Origin: Antedon mediterranea
Lineage: Eukaryota > Echinodermata > Crinoidea > Comatulida > Antedonidae
Direction: 5' to 3'
DNA: 64,000 bases
NCBI RefSeq assembly: GCF_964355755.1
Contig: NC_092676.1
Span: forward strand, 22,116,288 to 22,180,287
Position 1 is the stretch's first letter, and the number at the start of each line of letters is the position of its first letter. Below the pieces are notes generated by a model. The model was not told the DNA's origin. It saw only the letters and a program-made list of their open reading frames with translations, and made no database searches. Position numbers and translations under genes: made by a program. Shown here piece after piece: positions 21,201 through 28,677 of the stretch.

Positions 21201-22118
21201 AATGCCTGGGTAATACAGGGTAATTGTGTATTATAATCTTAAATACAAAACATAGTGGTTTACTGCAACTAAATTGATTTATTAAGTTACTATGTTTAGA
21301 AAGCTTGAGGAACGACGATAATAAATATCTTTAGGCTTACCTTTTAACTTTATTTGCCTATTCTAATCAATTTAATAAAAACTATAGCGTTATTATAGTT
21401 TGTAGTTAAGTTGTCTTGTTGGTAAATTAAAATAATTCTAATGGTTCCGTCATAAGAGGGTTTATCATTGGTCATTAGCATTTCTAGGTATGACTTGACG
21501 TCATCACATTTCTGCAATTGTAACGTCATATGTTAGCTGTTTGATGCTTTGTAAGAAATAATTAAAAGTAGTTGGCTTAAAAATTAAACTTGACTTTACG
21601 TCATCGCATTTTGCAATTGTAACGTCATACGCTAGATGTTTGATGTGTTGAAATCGAATATTTAAAGCTCTGTCTACACTATCAAACTAGTTTGACAAAG
21701 TATGATGTGCCCAAATAAGGTAATAATATGACCAAATATGGTAGTGATATGACACCATCATGTCAATATATGGGCACATCACATGTTTTTTCACATAAAG
21801 TTTGATAGTGTAGACAAGGCTTAAGAGACTTTTCTACTTTTGATAAATATGTTGTGACAATCCTTTTTTTCTTTTTTATATAATCAATTTTTTCTTTATA
21901 TTTATTCATTTGGATGATGTTTAAAATATTGATTTTTATAAAGATTATACACTTATTAGACCTCTATTGCACACGCTTAATTTCACAGGCACTCAGACTT
22001 CCGACGGCTTTGTTGTCTTGTGAGTGTCAGTGTTTCCTGCGAACCCGTCGATGCCTCAGATTCTTGTGAAGATATAATGAATAGGCATAATCATTTGCAT
22101 AGTTGTCCGCTTAACTAA
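220..22118 (+). CDS. LRR-exon-array gene with truncated LGR-like hinge (5' end outside window)
   Basis: Spliced gene model read from the sequence. Exons: 220-291, 865-936, 1658-1729, 8576-8647, 9964-10035, 10609-10680, 11370-11441, 12015-12086, 12850-12921, 13479-13550, 14294-14365, 15155-15226, 15798-15869, 16564-16635, 17375-17446, 20284-20358, 20956-21027, 21989-22118. The first fifteen are 72 nt, start with the last base of a Leu codon and end with its first two (phase 2), so each adds exactly one 24-residue LRR built around NQISTLPANAFAGLTAL. Two diverged LRRs follow, then a Cys-rich exon (LCCL, SCEPVD, DSCEDIM) resembling the hinge before TM1 of LRR-containing GPCRs, ending in TAA. One repeat per 72-nt phase-2 exon is also the layout of glycoprotein-hormone/relaxin-type LGR genes. 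No signal peptide or LRR N-cap is visible because the 5' end lies outside. The product may be a soluble LRR protein or decoy, or the 3' end may be pseudogenic. Family call moderate; exon array firm. Confidence 0.75.
865..936 (+). CDS. LRR cassette exon 2
   Basis: 72 nt, phase 2-2, GTAAGT donor at 937. Positions 2,4,5,23,24 are H,N,G,K,Y, the only cassette with His at position 2. The intron after it holds a LINE-like 3' tail. Confidence 0.85.
985..1180. repeat. LINE-like 3' tail co-duplicated in LRR introns
   Basis: Ends CGAAATAAAAGATGAATGAATG, closely like the tail of the LINE at 33,150 on the other strand. Related stubs lie at about 8,700-8,881, 10,725-10,815, 12,130-12,212 and 14,405-14,603. 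Several begin with an inverted pair (CTTCATCCAATCTAC, GTAGATGGATGAAG). It was carried along by exon-array duplication and is absent after cassettes 10, 13 and 14. Confidence 0.5.
1658..1729 (+). CDS. LRR cassette exon 3
   Basis: 72 nt, phase 2-2. Positions 2,4,5,23,24 are S,Y,G,E,T; Thr15 and Asn18. The intron after it contains the 6.3-kb inverted-repeat insertion. Confidence 0.85.
2095..4225. repeat. 61-bp tandem satellite, about 35 units
   Basis: Head-to-tail units of 61 bp carrying TGTTGATCCAACGTTGAAAT and an AACTAG(A/T)AATTTACGTTAA half. The core AACGTT/TTCAACGTTGAA is palindromic. A block of seven units is repeated with a 426-bp shift (2955 corresponds to 3381), giving a higher-order repeat. 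Forms the left arm of the 6.3-kb element. Confidence 0.9.
4230..5540. other. Unique centre of the 6.3-kb element, left part
   Basis: Degenerate AACGTT repeats fade by about 4,510. From about 4,890 to 5,400 the DNA is dense in TAGGCCTA/CTAGGCTAG words. No frame of useful length and no RNA gene recognised. Confidence 0.5.
5543..6532. mobile_element. Nested 990-bp inverted-repeat element with 90-bp TIRs
   Basis: Starts TACGCCGTGGTTAGGATTCC and ends with the reverse complement. About 90 bp at each end match with few differences. Flanked by AATAT on both sides (5538-5542 and 6533-6537), a likely 5-bp target duplication. No transposase frame. It lies in the centre of the 6.3-kb element and itself carries a smaller MITE. 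Confidence 0.8.
6230..6412. mobile_element. MITE family A, copy 1
   Basis: About 183 bp with inverted ends containing GGTTCCCACTAG and CTAGTGGGAACC and an inner inverted pair (CGCAACGCAAGCG, CTTGCGTTGCG). Almost identical to 25,061-25,248. Sits inside the 990-bp element. Confidence 0.85.
6662..6980. mobile_element. MITE family B, decayed copy
   Basis: Begins AAGATATAATTG, ends GGGGACAATAAATCTT. It shares interior words (TTGTTGAATATGCC, CACTTTGACC) with the copy at 32,200. Ends are mutated compared with the other copies. Confidence 0.6.
7560..8245. repeat. 112-bp tandem satellite, five to six units
   Basis: The marker GAGGCAAACTTTCATTTT recurs at 7746, 7846, 7958, 8070 and 8182, i.e. mostly 112-bp spacing. 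Units are built from AACGTTGTTTCAACGTTGAT blocks. It forms the right arm of the 6.3-kb element and shares the AACGTT core with the left arm but not its unit. Confidence 0.85.
8576..8647 (+). CDS. LRR cassette exon 4
   Basis: 72 nt, phase 2-2. Positions 2,4,5,23,24 are Y,S,D,K,R. It ends TT|G instead of CT|G, still Leu at the junction. Confidence 0.85.
9235..9784. mobile_element. MITE family B, 550-bp copy in LRR intron
   Basis: Ends AAGATGTATTGTCCC and GGGACAATACATCTT, flanked by TA on both sides. Sister introns read TTTAACATAG without interruption, which proves a TA target duplication, the habit of Tc1/mariner-type elements. No coding frame. Confidence 0.85.
9964..10035 (+). CDS. LRR cassette exon 5
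   Basis: 72 nt, phase 2-2. Positions 2,4,5,23,24 are Y,Y,D,E,E; Ser12 and Val17 as in cassette 1. The preceding intron carries a 550-bp MITE. Confidence 0.85.
10609..10680 (+). CDS. LRR cassette exon 6
   Basis: 72 nt, phase 2-2. Positions 2,4,5,23,24 are Y,F,Y,K,R; only cassette with Phe at position 4. Confidence 0.85.
11370..11441 (+). CDS. LRR cassette exon 7
   Basis: 72 nt, phase 2-2. Positions 2,4,5,23,24 are Y,S,D,E,E; Ser12 with Ala17-Asn18, a mosaic of the cassette 1/5 and cassette 3/9 types. Confidence 0.85.
12015..12086 (+). CDS. LRR cassette exon 8
   Basis: 72 nt, phase 2-2. Positions 2,4,5,23,24 are S,S,D,K,R; differs from cassette 4 at residue 2 (TCC for TAC) and in its last codon pair (CT rather than TT at the junction). 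Confidence 0.85.
12850..12921 (+). CDS. LRR cassette exon 9
   Basis: 72 nt, phase 2-2. Positions 2,4,5,23,24 are Y,S,D,E,E, with Pro12, Thr15 and Asn18. Confidence 0.85.
13479..13550 (+). CDS. LRR cassette exon 10
   Basis: 72 nt, phase 2-2; acceptor context is TATTAAAG rather than TATTTGAG. Positions 2,4,5,23,24 are Y,Y,D,K,W. Protein identical to cassette 13. Confidence 0.85.
14294..14365 (+). CDS. LRR cassette exon 11
   Basis: 72 nt, phase 2-2. Positions 2,4,5,23,24 are Y,D,G,K,Y; Thr15 with Gly18. Confidence 0.85.
15155..15226 (+). CDS. LRR cassette exon 12
   Basis: 72 nt, phase 2-2. Positions 2,4,5,23,24 are Y,Y,E,E,E. It also has Thr9 and Thr21, the most changed scaffold among cassettes 1-14. 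Confidence 0.85.
15798..15869 (+). CDS. LRR cassette exon 13
   Basis: 72 nt, phase 2-2, TATTAAAG acceptor. Protein identical to cassette 10 (Y,Y,D,K,W at the variable positions), so these two came from one recent duplication. Confidence 0.85.
16564..16635 (+). CDS. LRR cassette exon 14
   Basis: 72 nt, phase 2-2. Positions 2,4,5,23,24 are Y,N,D,I,R; only cassette with Ile at 23. Confidence 0.85.
17375..17446 (+). CDS. LRR cassette exon 15 (damaged donor)
   Basis: 72 nt. Positions 2,4,5,23,24 are S,S,D,E,K, with Gly17-Asp18. The donor reads GTGTATTG where all other cassettes read GTAAGTGTATTG, a 4-nt loss. A GT remains but the consensus is lost, so splicing may be weak and read-through adds about 29 codons to a stop near 17,534. 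Confidence 0.75.
17549..18488. mobile_element. 940-bp element with about 170-bp inverted repeats
   Basis: Left end GACCATACCAGTCGTTGTCTG, right end its reverse complement at 18,468-18,488. The inverted repeats run about 170 bp each (to about 17,720 and from about 18,315). The interior has short frames and an (AT)n run near 18,160. No transposase seen; target duplication unclear because the right flank is DIRS-like sequence. Confidence 0.75.
18490..18672 (+). pseudogene. DIRS-like gag zinc-finger remnant
   Basis: Reads REICNNYNGDRGC, NCNVAHICLLCKGH, QSAYRW. The C..YN.G..C...C...H.C..C...H spacing is typical of the zinc-binding end of gag-like proteins in DIRS/tyrosine-recombinase retroelements (family knowledge). 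The last expected Cys is replaced by Arg (AYRW), and a stop follows at 18,670. Confidence 0.55.
18780..19281 (+). mobile_element. LINE 3'-end fragment
   Basis: Reads TRIQRLHNRFLRYISHNQNP then, after a frameshift, YKCLNSLFDCNLVSHFYLRV, ending at 19,048 in a stop. This is a pattern of the C-terminus of ORF2 in Jockey/CR1-type LINEs. The 3' end is GAAATGAAATAAATAAATAAA. It interrupts the DIRS-like remnant. Confidence 0.6.
19321..19890 (+). pseudogene. Decayed DIRS/PAT-like reverse transcriptase
   Basis: Frameshifted pieces in order: ELIKTEVTKGYLLDP, RINPIGIAEGKYSHKKRLI-FDLSA, QYSLQYVKIDDAI, LIKTDITDAFKIIPIHPG, GIKWNEQYYFF, and (next frame) CCRSSPKTFDTL. These match the RT blocks of tyrosine-recombinase retroelements, including TD-x-x-x-AF-x-x-IPIHP. 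At least two frameshifts and several stops. The region encoding the second catalytic block, RNase H and recombinase is missing. Confidence 0.75.
19924..20031 (-). repeat. SINE 3'-part fragment
   Basis: Shares GGACCTACGGTTTATAGTCC and the CTACTCGTCTC and GGTTCTTTAA words with the SINE copies at 52,270 and 61,405. The tRNA-like head is absent. Confidence 0.65.
20112..20283 (+). other. Resumption of LRR intron sequence
   Basis: AGAGTTGACACTATACCCATG matches the array intron word AAGTTGACACTAAACCCATG. This marks the right edge of the compound insertion. Nothing coding. Confidence 0.55.
20284..20358 (+). CDS. Diverged LRR exon 16
   Basis: 75 nt (25-residue repeat) after TTTCAACAG, with GTAAGT donor at 20,359. 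It reads RLENNTITTIEPDAF then SSFASSLSH. It keeps the LxLxxNxI and AF landmarks but not the array scaffold; phases match the array. Confidence 0.75.
20956..21027 (+). CDS. Diverged LRR exon 17
   Basis: 72 nt after a TTTTATTTTAG acceptor, GTAAGT donor at 21,028. Reads YLIGNSLRVYSDKTF then KELAVLRV. Phase 2-2. It is a single-copy LRR, the likely last repeat before the hinge. Confidence 0.75.
21664..21833. mobile_element. MITE family C, full copy
   Basis: Inverted ends GCTCTGTCTACACTATCAAAC and GTTTGATAGTGTAGACAAGGC, with inner ATGTGCCC/GGGCACAT. Related copies lie at 24,249, 27,075, 35,823 (fragment), 37,227 (left half) and 63,617. It is in the last LRR intron. Confidence 0.8.
21989..22118 (+). 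CDS. LGR-like cysteine-rich hinge exon ending in stop
   Basis: Acceptor TTTCACAG at 21,981-21,988, phase matching exon 17. The reading is HSDFRRLCCL, VSVSVSCEPVD, ASDSCEDIM, then 12 residues and TAA at 22,116. The CC pair, the SCEP stretch and CED(L/I)M fit the conserved hinge just before the first membrane helix of LRR-GPCRs (established family knowledge). No helix follows here and none is seen in the next kilobase in any + frame. An internal GTGAGT at 22,020 could act as a donor instead. This may be a truncated receptor, a secreted ectodomain or a pseudogene end. Confidence 0.55.
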
Positions 22119-23460
22119 AATATTGAACAAGGATAATTCAGGTAACAATAACAATGTTAATAAAGTCGAAACCATTCTCATCACTAACTTTGCCGCTGAT
22201 GGCAATAATCATCATCATTTCAAGTGCAGATTTACTGAGGACGGTATTCAGAAGTTGCTAGAGAATGACAATTTGCTAATCCTATATGATGTGTTAATCC
22301 TATATGATTTGTTAATCCTACTTGATTTGTTACTAAAAAACTTATATCATTTTGTAGATAATTATTATGGTAAAAAGATGGTTTATCTTGCGCTACCCTG
22401 AAAAGAAGTCGTTTTCAAGAAAGGGAGTATCTATCCTGTTGCATCATTGCTTGATCTGTTTATCCTGTGAGATTTGTTAATCACACGTAATTTGTGTCTG
22501 ATCTGATTTGCTAATTTAAATGACATTTTTAAATTATTGCTTAAAGTTAAATTATTTTGTCTTTTTGCTTAATTTATACTTAGATCTTTTTATATAGGCC
22601 TAAGCCTACTAACATTGTAAAATACATTTAACATAATGTTAGTTGATAAGTTCAATTAATTTGTTTATATAACATTTATGGTTCACACTAATACATTAAA
22701 AACACACATACTGTACATATATTAACGAATGCTACTGTATGTGATCCGTGTATGTACACAAAGCGATGTCACACGGGTGGTATGTGCATATTGTATTCAG
22801 CTTTTGTTCTTGAGTAACTGACCTGACATGGAGGTATACAACTAAATACTCTCTCAATATTTAATTTGTTATCAAACATATATCTTTTCATTTAGGCTGA
22901 ACGTACACATTAAGTGTCAAACATAGGAAACGGACAATAATTTAACATCAATAGTGATAGAGGGCACTATTGATTGATTGATTGATTTTATTCGATATTC
23001 ATAAAAATAGTTAAAATATACAATGTACATATTAAAAAATAATACCAGGATAACCCATTAAGTCGACAAATAAAAAGTAAACTTATTTCCAATGGGGTCC
23101 AATCCGTACTAAAGTACAAATATGTTAAAGAGGGCGCAATAATAAAAAGTATAATACGTATGCCATAAATAAATTTTATACCATTATGGTAGAGGGCACT
23201 AAAGTACAAATTGTGATAGAGGGCGCTATAGTACAACAGTATACAGTAGACACATACTCCCTGCAATGAGATACACGACATTGTGGTTCAAATGTGTGTA
23301 ATGATCAGATTGACGATAGGTTATGTACTTTCTTTTGAAGTAGACTGCCTTTTGCAATCGGAATTTATACCATAAGAGATACAGACAGTGCGCATGTGCA
23401 ATTCAGTTAATGTATTCATTAATTGTATCCTCTGTTTTATCCAGCTTGTGCACTCATTTC
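22119..23460. other. Intergenic stretch between two convergent genes
   Basis: A 92-codon + frame (22,123-22,401) with a TATATGATTTGTTAATCC microrepeat has no recognisable domain. A LINE 3' stub on the - strand lies at about 22,978-23,115, with short repeats of GATAGAGGGCGC near 23,100-23,230. No gene supported. Confidence 0.5.
22978..23115 (-). mobile_element. LINE 3' stub with (AATC)n tail
   Basis: On the - strand it ends GAATAAAATCAATCAATC. Upstream it reads TDWTPLEISLLFICRLN. Looks like a 5'-truncated LINE end. Confidence 0.5.
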
Positions 23461-26400
23461 TCAGTCATTTTCAACTTTTTCTGTCTCGGCATTATTGCTT
23501 GTATCATTTTCCTGTTTCTGAAATGTGAGTTATACAATTTCCCTATTAGGTAAGATCATCAAACAAAATCTAAAACGATAAACCGTTTACAACAGAAATC
23601 AGACTGTGATATATTCAAATGGGATGTTTTGTTATAGGAAAACCCCGAACCCAAAAATGTGTAAATGTGTAACTAGGCCTACTTTAAATAACATAATGTG
23701 GCTTAATACTGGGGCTTTACGGTGTTGCGTTTAGATTTCATAGTAAAAGTAATGGAAATACGGTAAAGCGATTGTTCGAAATGGTATCAATCTCTTCGAC
23801 TACGTTATATCTTCCAAGGACAATGTTGTATCTCGTAAGTTTCGTATAATGTGGCCATATAATATATGAAATATAACCTTTTATTTCAATGAAATATAAC
23901 ATTTGACATCCACTTGGGAATGAGATTAGTCCATGAGAAAAAAATATCATTCCCCGAGCGTCTCAAATGTCATCTCTAAGCAGGCAATATTCGTAAAAAT
24001 TTAACTCCTTTCATACCTCCTCTGAACTATTTTTCATCATGACTTTTACGTCGTCAAGAGCGTCTTTTACAGCTTCTAAACTTTCTAATACACCACCAAG
24101 CACACCTACAAGGGACTAAAACATAAAACATGTATATATAAATATATTACTTTGAAATTTGCTCTTTTAACTCGTTTAAATTTAAATATAAGTGATTGCG
24201 CTCTAGAGGCCTATGAAATCTAAGGTCCACAATAATAGAGGTCCATTCAACTCTGTCTACACTATCAAAATAATGTGACAAATGATGATGAAATCATCGT
24301 GTAATATGGGCACATCACATTTTTTGTCACATCAAGTTTGATAGTGCTTAAGGTTTTCATGAAAAGGCTTTCATTTAATGAAATTTATATTAAAATGTGG
24401 TTATTTTTGTTTTAAGAATTTGCTTCTTGAATTTTCCAATTTTCTTTGTTTAAATCAGTTATTTTATTTTGTTGTCATATTGAAATTTTTATCGCTCAAA
24501 GAAAATTTTAAAAAGTTGTCATTGTCATTGTCAAAACAATTAATGGTTCAATACCTGTTTTAAACATGCTTCAAAAAGTTCGTTACGGTACTGAAATAAA
24601 AGAAAATAAAATAGATATATTTGATTTTTTTTTTAAATTGCACAATTTGAAACAAATGATGATTTTGTTTATATACTTTATAAATGACACCTATACATTC
24701 GAGTTGCTGTTATGTCCAGTACAAGCATTAAATAGTAAAAAGATGCCTGATTATTCATAGGATGATCCATCAAAGGCAAACGCTATTATAAATAAAGTTT
24801 ATCTAACTAACTAGTTTATCATTATGTTATTGTACAATGTTGTTATATTGTGGAAATAAATAGAAATGGAAATACATGGATGCTATTGTGTTTTATTACA
24901 TACATTAACGTAATTATAATTAGTGACAAAATATTTGACAATTTCACTAAAAGCGCTGTGATTGATCATTATCATTGTTAAAGCAAATAAGGTAAACATT
25001 GCAACACTAAAATTATCACATATCAATGTAACTCACAAGTCAATATACTTTACAAGCAATAAAGCTTGGTTCCCACTAGAACGTAACGCAAGGACGTAAA
25101 CGCAACGTAAGCGTTTTAACCAATGACAAGCGAAGTTATTATATAGACAGTTAGCAATCACAAGCGAATAAGCCATCGCTTGTGATTGGACAATTCACTT
25201 GCGTTGCGTTACGTCCTTGTGTTGCGTCGCTAGTGGGAACCACGCTTTACGTACAGTAAAGTGATCTTTCAGATATTGTACACTATCCTAACCCCTCCTG
25301 GTATCCAAATCACATTGTATGAGATATTTAGGCCCTTATTATATGTTCATGTTTATTGATTGATTCTCATTATGCCGCAACTCAAAGACGTATTCTTAAC
25401 GCAAGTAAATATGACCAATGACAAGCGATCGATCATTGAAACTGTCTCTTGTCATTGGTCAACTCGCTTGCGTTGCGCCTACGTATTAGTAGGAACGAAA
25501 CTTAAGTTACTTAACGTTAAGATATCTCATGTTCTTTTTAATTTGGTGGGAGTTGTGGGAGGATCGGTTGAGGTAGTAAATATTAATCTAGCTACTGTAC
25601 ATTAAAAAAATACATTGCAATAGAAAGTAGCACATCATGTTAAGTTCAACATTTTATTTCACCTCCCACCACCAAAATGCATATCTTCCACTGCTTAATA
25701 TAACTTCTACATAACTATGTTGTGTTTGAATATTCTTTTATCTCACAATGAATGCCTAACGAATGATATATGCCTACTATTATTTCAGTTTGCGTGTTCA
25801 AAAGAATAATCATATTCTAATTAATTAATTAAATTAGCTTCACAAATGTATTTTAAATATTTCAAGGTAGTTTACACGGTACGGAAACTGTTTCGAACTT
25901 GGCTGAAATAATCCAAATTCAATAAATGTTCAAGCATGATAATTTAAAAATGTTTAGGCTTTTAGTGAGTATTAGCAATAAAAGTGTACAAAATATAATT
26001 AGCCTACTGTTTCTAACACCGATTTATCTGCTGGCGCTGTGTGTTTTTTTTTTCTCCTATTTAGGCTATAGCTTAAGCTGTGGTGACACCAGTGGCGTCC
26101 TGCAAGCGAAAGGCCTATGCATTACTGTAGCCTATATATTGAGTAGACGCCTTATCAAAGTTAAGCATTATATTATACTGTACCTCATGACCAGGCTCAG
26201 ATAGTAGTAGCGTAGACACTACGTTTTTTAGTTTAGTATTAGCAGATAATGGCTAAACGTTCGAGTAAAGAGTAGTAAAATAGACGAGTTAATGAGTTAA
26301 AATTTGTATTCATAAATTGTTTTTAATGATATCTCGCATGATCCTGGAAAATTACCTTTTATGTTACTTCATAATTGAGAGAAAACGTAGGCCACTCCAA

Positions 26401-27676
26401 AATTACTAAACAATAATAGGCCTACCGGTAAATTCATCGGGCGTTCATAAAACCACCTTTGGATGAATGGAATTTAAGAGATATTTTTGGCAGCAGAAAC
26501 ACTTCTCTGGTTAATCCTCAACCTTTCAACATACCACTTCTGCCTTACTTACATTCAGTTTTTTTGGAAAGGATAAACGATGATTATGAATGACAATATG
26601 AGAGCACATTAACAGTTTATCTTAGCAGCATTTGAAATCATTTGAAAAAACAGTAATAACAATACGTATTGTTATACTTACCCTTCTCTTTATCTGAAAA
26701 AATGAAATGAATAAAGAATATTAAGAAAAAATCACATTTGCCATTCCATGCGTATGGGGTAATTACCTGAGTTGTTTAACGGGTTAAACTACATTTTAAA
26801 ATAGTCCTGGGCGGGTAACTTTCCTGTTTATATTGCATAGACACATTATAATTATTTGTTTTAATTCTTTCTCCTTACCTCTGACTCTTGAATAAACAGG
26901 GGTAAGGCTTGTATTGTGTCTCCAAACGTTGATTGATGTAGCATGCGATTCCGGTAAGCTGTTGGTATTCTACCAGCTATAGATGTAGATGACGCTGGAG
27001 GGATAGGAGGAACCTATAGAGAAATGACTGAGTTAAGCTTATAGTTCTACTACAAGTCTTTTAAATAAGTGTAATGACAAACATTATGTGACAAAAAATA
27101 TGATGTACCCATTTTTTGGACATGATGATGTCATATCACTACCATTATTTTGGCATATCACTGCCATATTTGGGTACATCACAGGTTTTTAGTCTAACAG
27201 TGTAGACAGAGCTAAAGAAAACTGGTTGATTTGGATAAATATTCTTTTTATTAAAGGCCAAAATACTCCAAATGTGTTCTTCAATTTAGAAGGTGGACCT
27301 AGGCTTTCTAATAACTATAAATTGTGTTGAAAATGTTAGGAAAATGAAAGTATTCAAAATAGCACCTACTTTAGCTTTATCATTGTTTGAACATGACTAT
27401 AATTCAATTTATTTTGTTTCAGTTAAAAAGCAGGAGGAACAAGCCAGTTTAACCATGGAGGTATAACCTCCATGGTTTAACCAGCGAAGAGTTAAATTTA
27501 ACTCTTCCCTGGTTGAACCATTCTATGCATTGTGCTATTTGAATAAATAACATAAATTTATTATGCATATAAAGGAAATTATTACCTACTAGCTTTATTA
27601 TTTATTTAATTACTTGTGTGATAAAGGAAATTGAATAACACTTTCTACTTACCTTCCTTATTACTTTAAGTCCCAT
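23461..27676 (-). CDS. Small coiled-coil protein, unrecognised (five exons, 108 aa)
   Basis: Exons on the - strand: 27676-27653 (MGLKVIRK), 27013-26879 (45 codons), 26693-26682 (IKRR, a 12-nt microexon), 24115-24017 (33 codons), 23517-23461 (ends VEND-stop). All junctions are phase 0 with AG acceptors and GTAAG/GTATG donors. Exon 2 is Pro-rich, then AYRNRMLHQSTFGDT. Exon 4 (SLVGVLGGVLESLEAVKDAL, DDVKVMMK) is an amphipathic helix that would form a coiled coil. The last exon is short and acidic. The helix exon resembles those of the two neighbouring genes. I do not recognise the family. The microexon is the weakest part; the frame is unchanged if it is skipped. Confidence 0.65.
24249..24353. 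mobile_element. MITE family C copy
   Basis: ACTCTGTCTACACTATCAAA to TTTGATAGTGCTTAAGG, about 105 bp, shorter than the copy at 21,664. Lies in an intron of the small coiled-coil gene. Confidence 0.7.
25061..25248. mobile_element. MITE family A, copy 2
   Basis: 188 bp, almost identical to 6230-6412, with a 5-bp longer TTATATA segment inside. Flanks (AATA and TACG) allow a TA target duplication if the element starts AAGCTTGG. Confidence 0.85.
25370..25496. mobile_element. MITE family A relative, diverged
   Basis: Shares CCAATGACAAGCG and its inverse CTTGTCATTGGTCAA, plus CTTGCGTTGCG, with copies 1 and 2. Outer ends are mutated. Lies 120 bp from copy 2. Confidence 0.55.
27075..27213. mobile_element. 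MITE family C copy, left end decayed
   Basis: Contains TATGTGACAAAAAATATGATG and ends ACAGTGTAGACAGAGCT. About 140 bp, in an intron of the small coiled-coil gene. Confidence 0.65.
27447..27520. other. Compound three-arm palindrome
   Basis: Arm 1 GTTTAACCATGGAGGT (27447-27462) pairs with ACCTCCATGGTTTAAC (27466-27481). The segment 27473-27496 then pairs with 27497-27520 (22 of 24 positions) around a perfect AAGAGTTAAATTTAACTCTT centre. The middle segment can pair with either side. Confidence 0.8.
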
Positions 27677-27689
27677 TTTAAGACTCCCG

Positions 27690-28677
27690 TAATATTCACC
27701 GTTCTCTGACCAGCAGTGAAGGGTTACCTAGTGATTGTCTTTGTTAATAATACATGCATATAAACAAATTTCTACCGGTCGATCTGCTGCTTCATTGTGT
27801 TTATTCTTCAACACAAACGTGTTTCCTTGCTCACATCAATATTAATAACTTCGAATTTTTAAGTATTGAATCAGTCACGAAATATAATTATATTTGTTTA
27901 GTGTGCAGTAAGAATTGATGTATAGTCAATAGGATTAAATTCAGTATTGTTTACATGTGAATATTGACAGGCTAATTCAATAGTATGAGTCTAATGACCG
28001 TGATAAGTGTCTTTATAAACGTTTATAAACCTTATGAAATGTTGGGGTATGTCTGAAATTGATTAGACCTACTTGAAACACGCAACTCTAAAACAAAATA
28101 AGTAGGCCTACAGTTTACAAAATCCCAAAAATGTTTCCACCCTGGATTATCTATTTCATTTTACAATTTTTTTAAATAAAATGCTTGGATCCACTGCTTC
28201 CAGGTTAGAGACACGTACGGTTCTGACAGCAACCTTCGTCCGCTATAGGCCTACATTGTGTGTGTCCTGACACTTTAGGCCTAATAGTGCCTCTTAGCGC
28301 TTCACAAGCGGTTGGGATTAATTGTCCTAATTGTTTTTATAGTGAGGGAGATTACTTTAGACGGTTATGTGTAAGAAGTTAGCTGTAGTGCTATGAGTTA
28401 TGGATGAGCATGTTAACAGGTAGTGCGAATGCTCTACCTTTATGCAAATCGACTGAAAATTTTGTAATCACCTCCGTCGTCATCATCGAATAATTTAATT
28501 TTCAGTGATAAGAAAAATACTCAATCATAACACGTTTATAGGTATTGGATAGATTTTAATCACATTGAGCTATAACATATCACAGAAAAGACGATTGAAA
28601 ATATCAAACTTATACAAAATATAATATACGATAGTTAAAATTGTACCACTCTCAAAGTGGAGTATCACAGACTTAGA
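27690..28677. other. Intergenic, nothing recognised
   Basis: AT-rich spacer between the start of the 108-aa gene and the end of the 500-aa gene. I see no coding signal, and no clear AATAAA on the - strand directly after 28,678. Confidence 0.4.

Noticed and set aside
22020-22025. GTGAGT in the hinge exon as the real donor
   Set aside because: Reading continues into SCEPVD and DSCEDIM, which fit the hinge; kept only as an alternative.
220-22118. Calling the LRR gene a variable lymphocyte receptor
   Set aside because: The cassette logic is alike, but no LRR N-cap, VLR-type C-cap or stalk is visible, and the 3' exon looks LGR-like. Similarity of module, not orthology.
22123-22401. 92-codon frame after the LRR gene stop
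   Set aside because: No GPCR helix or known domain; partly an ATCCTATATGATTTGTTA microrepeat.
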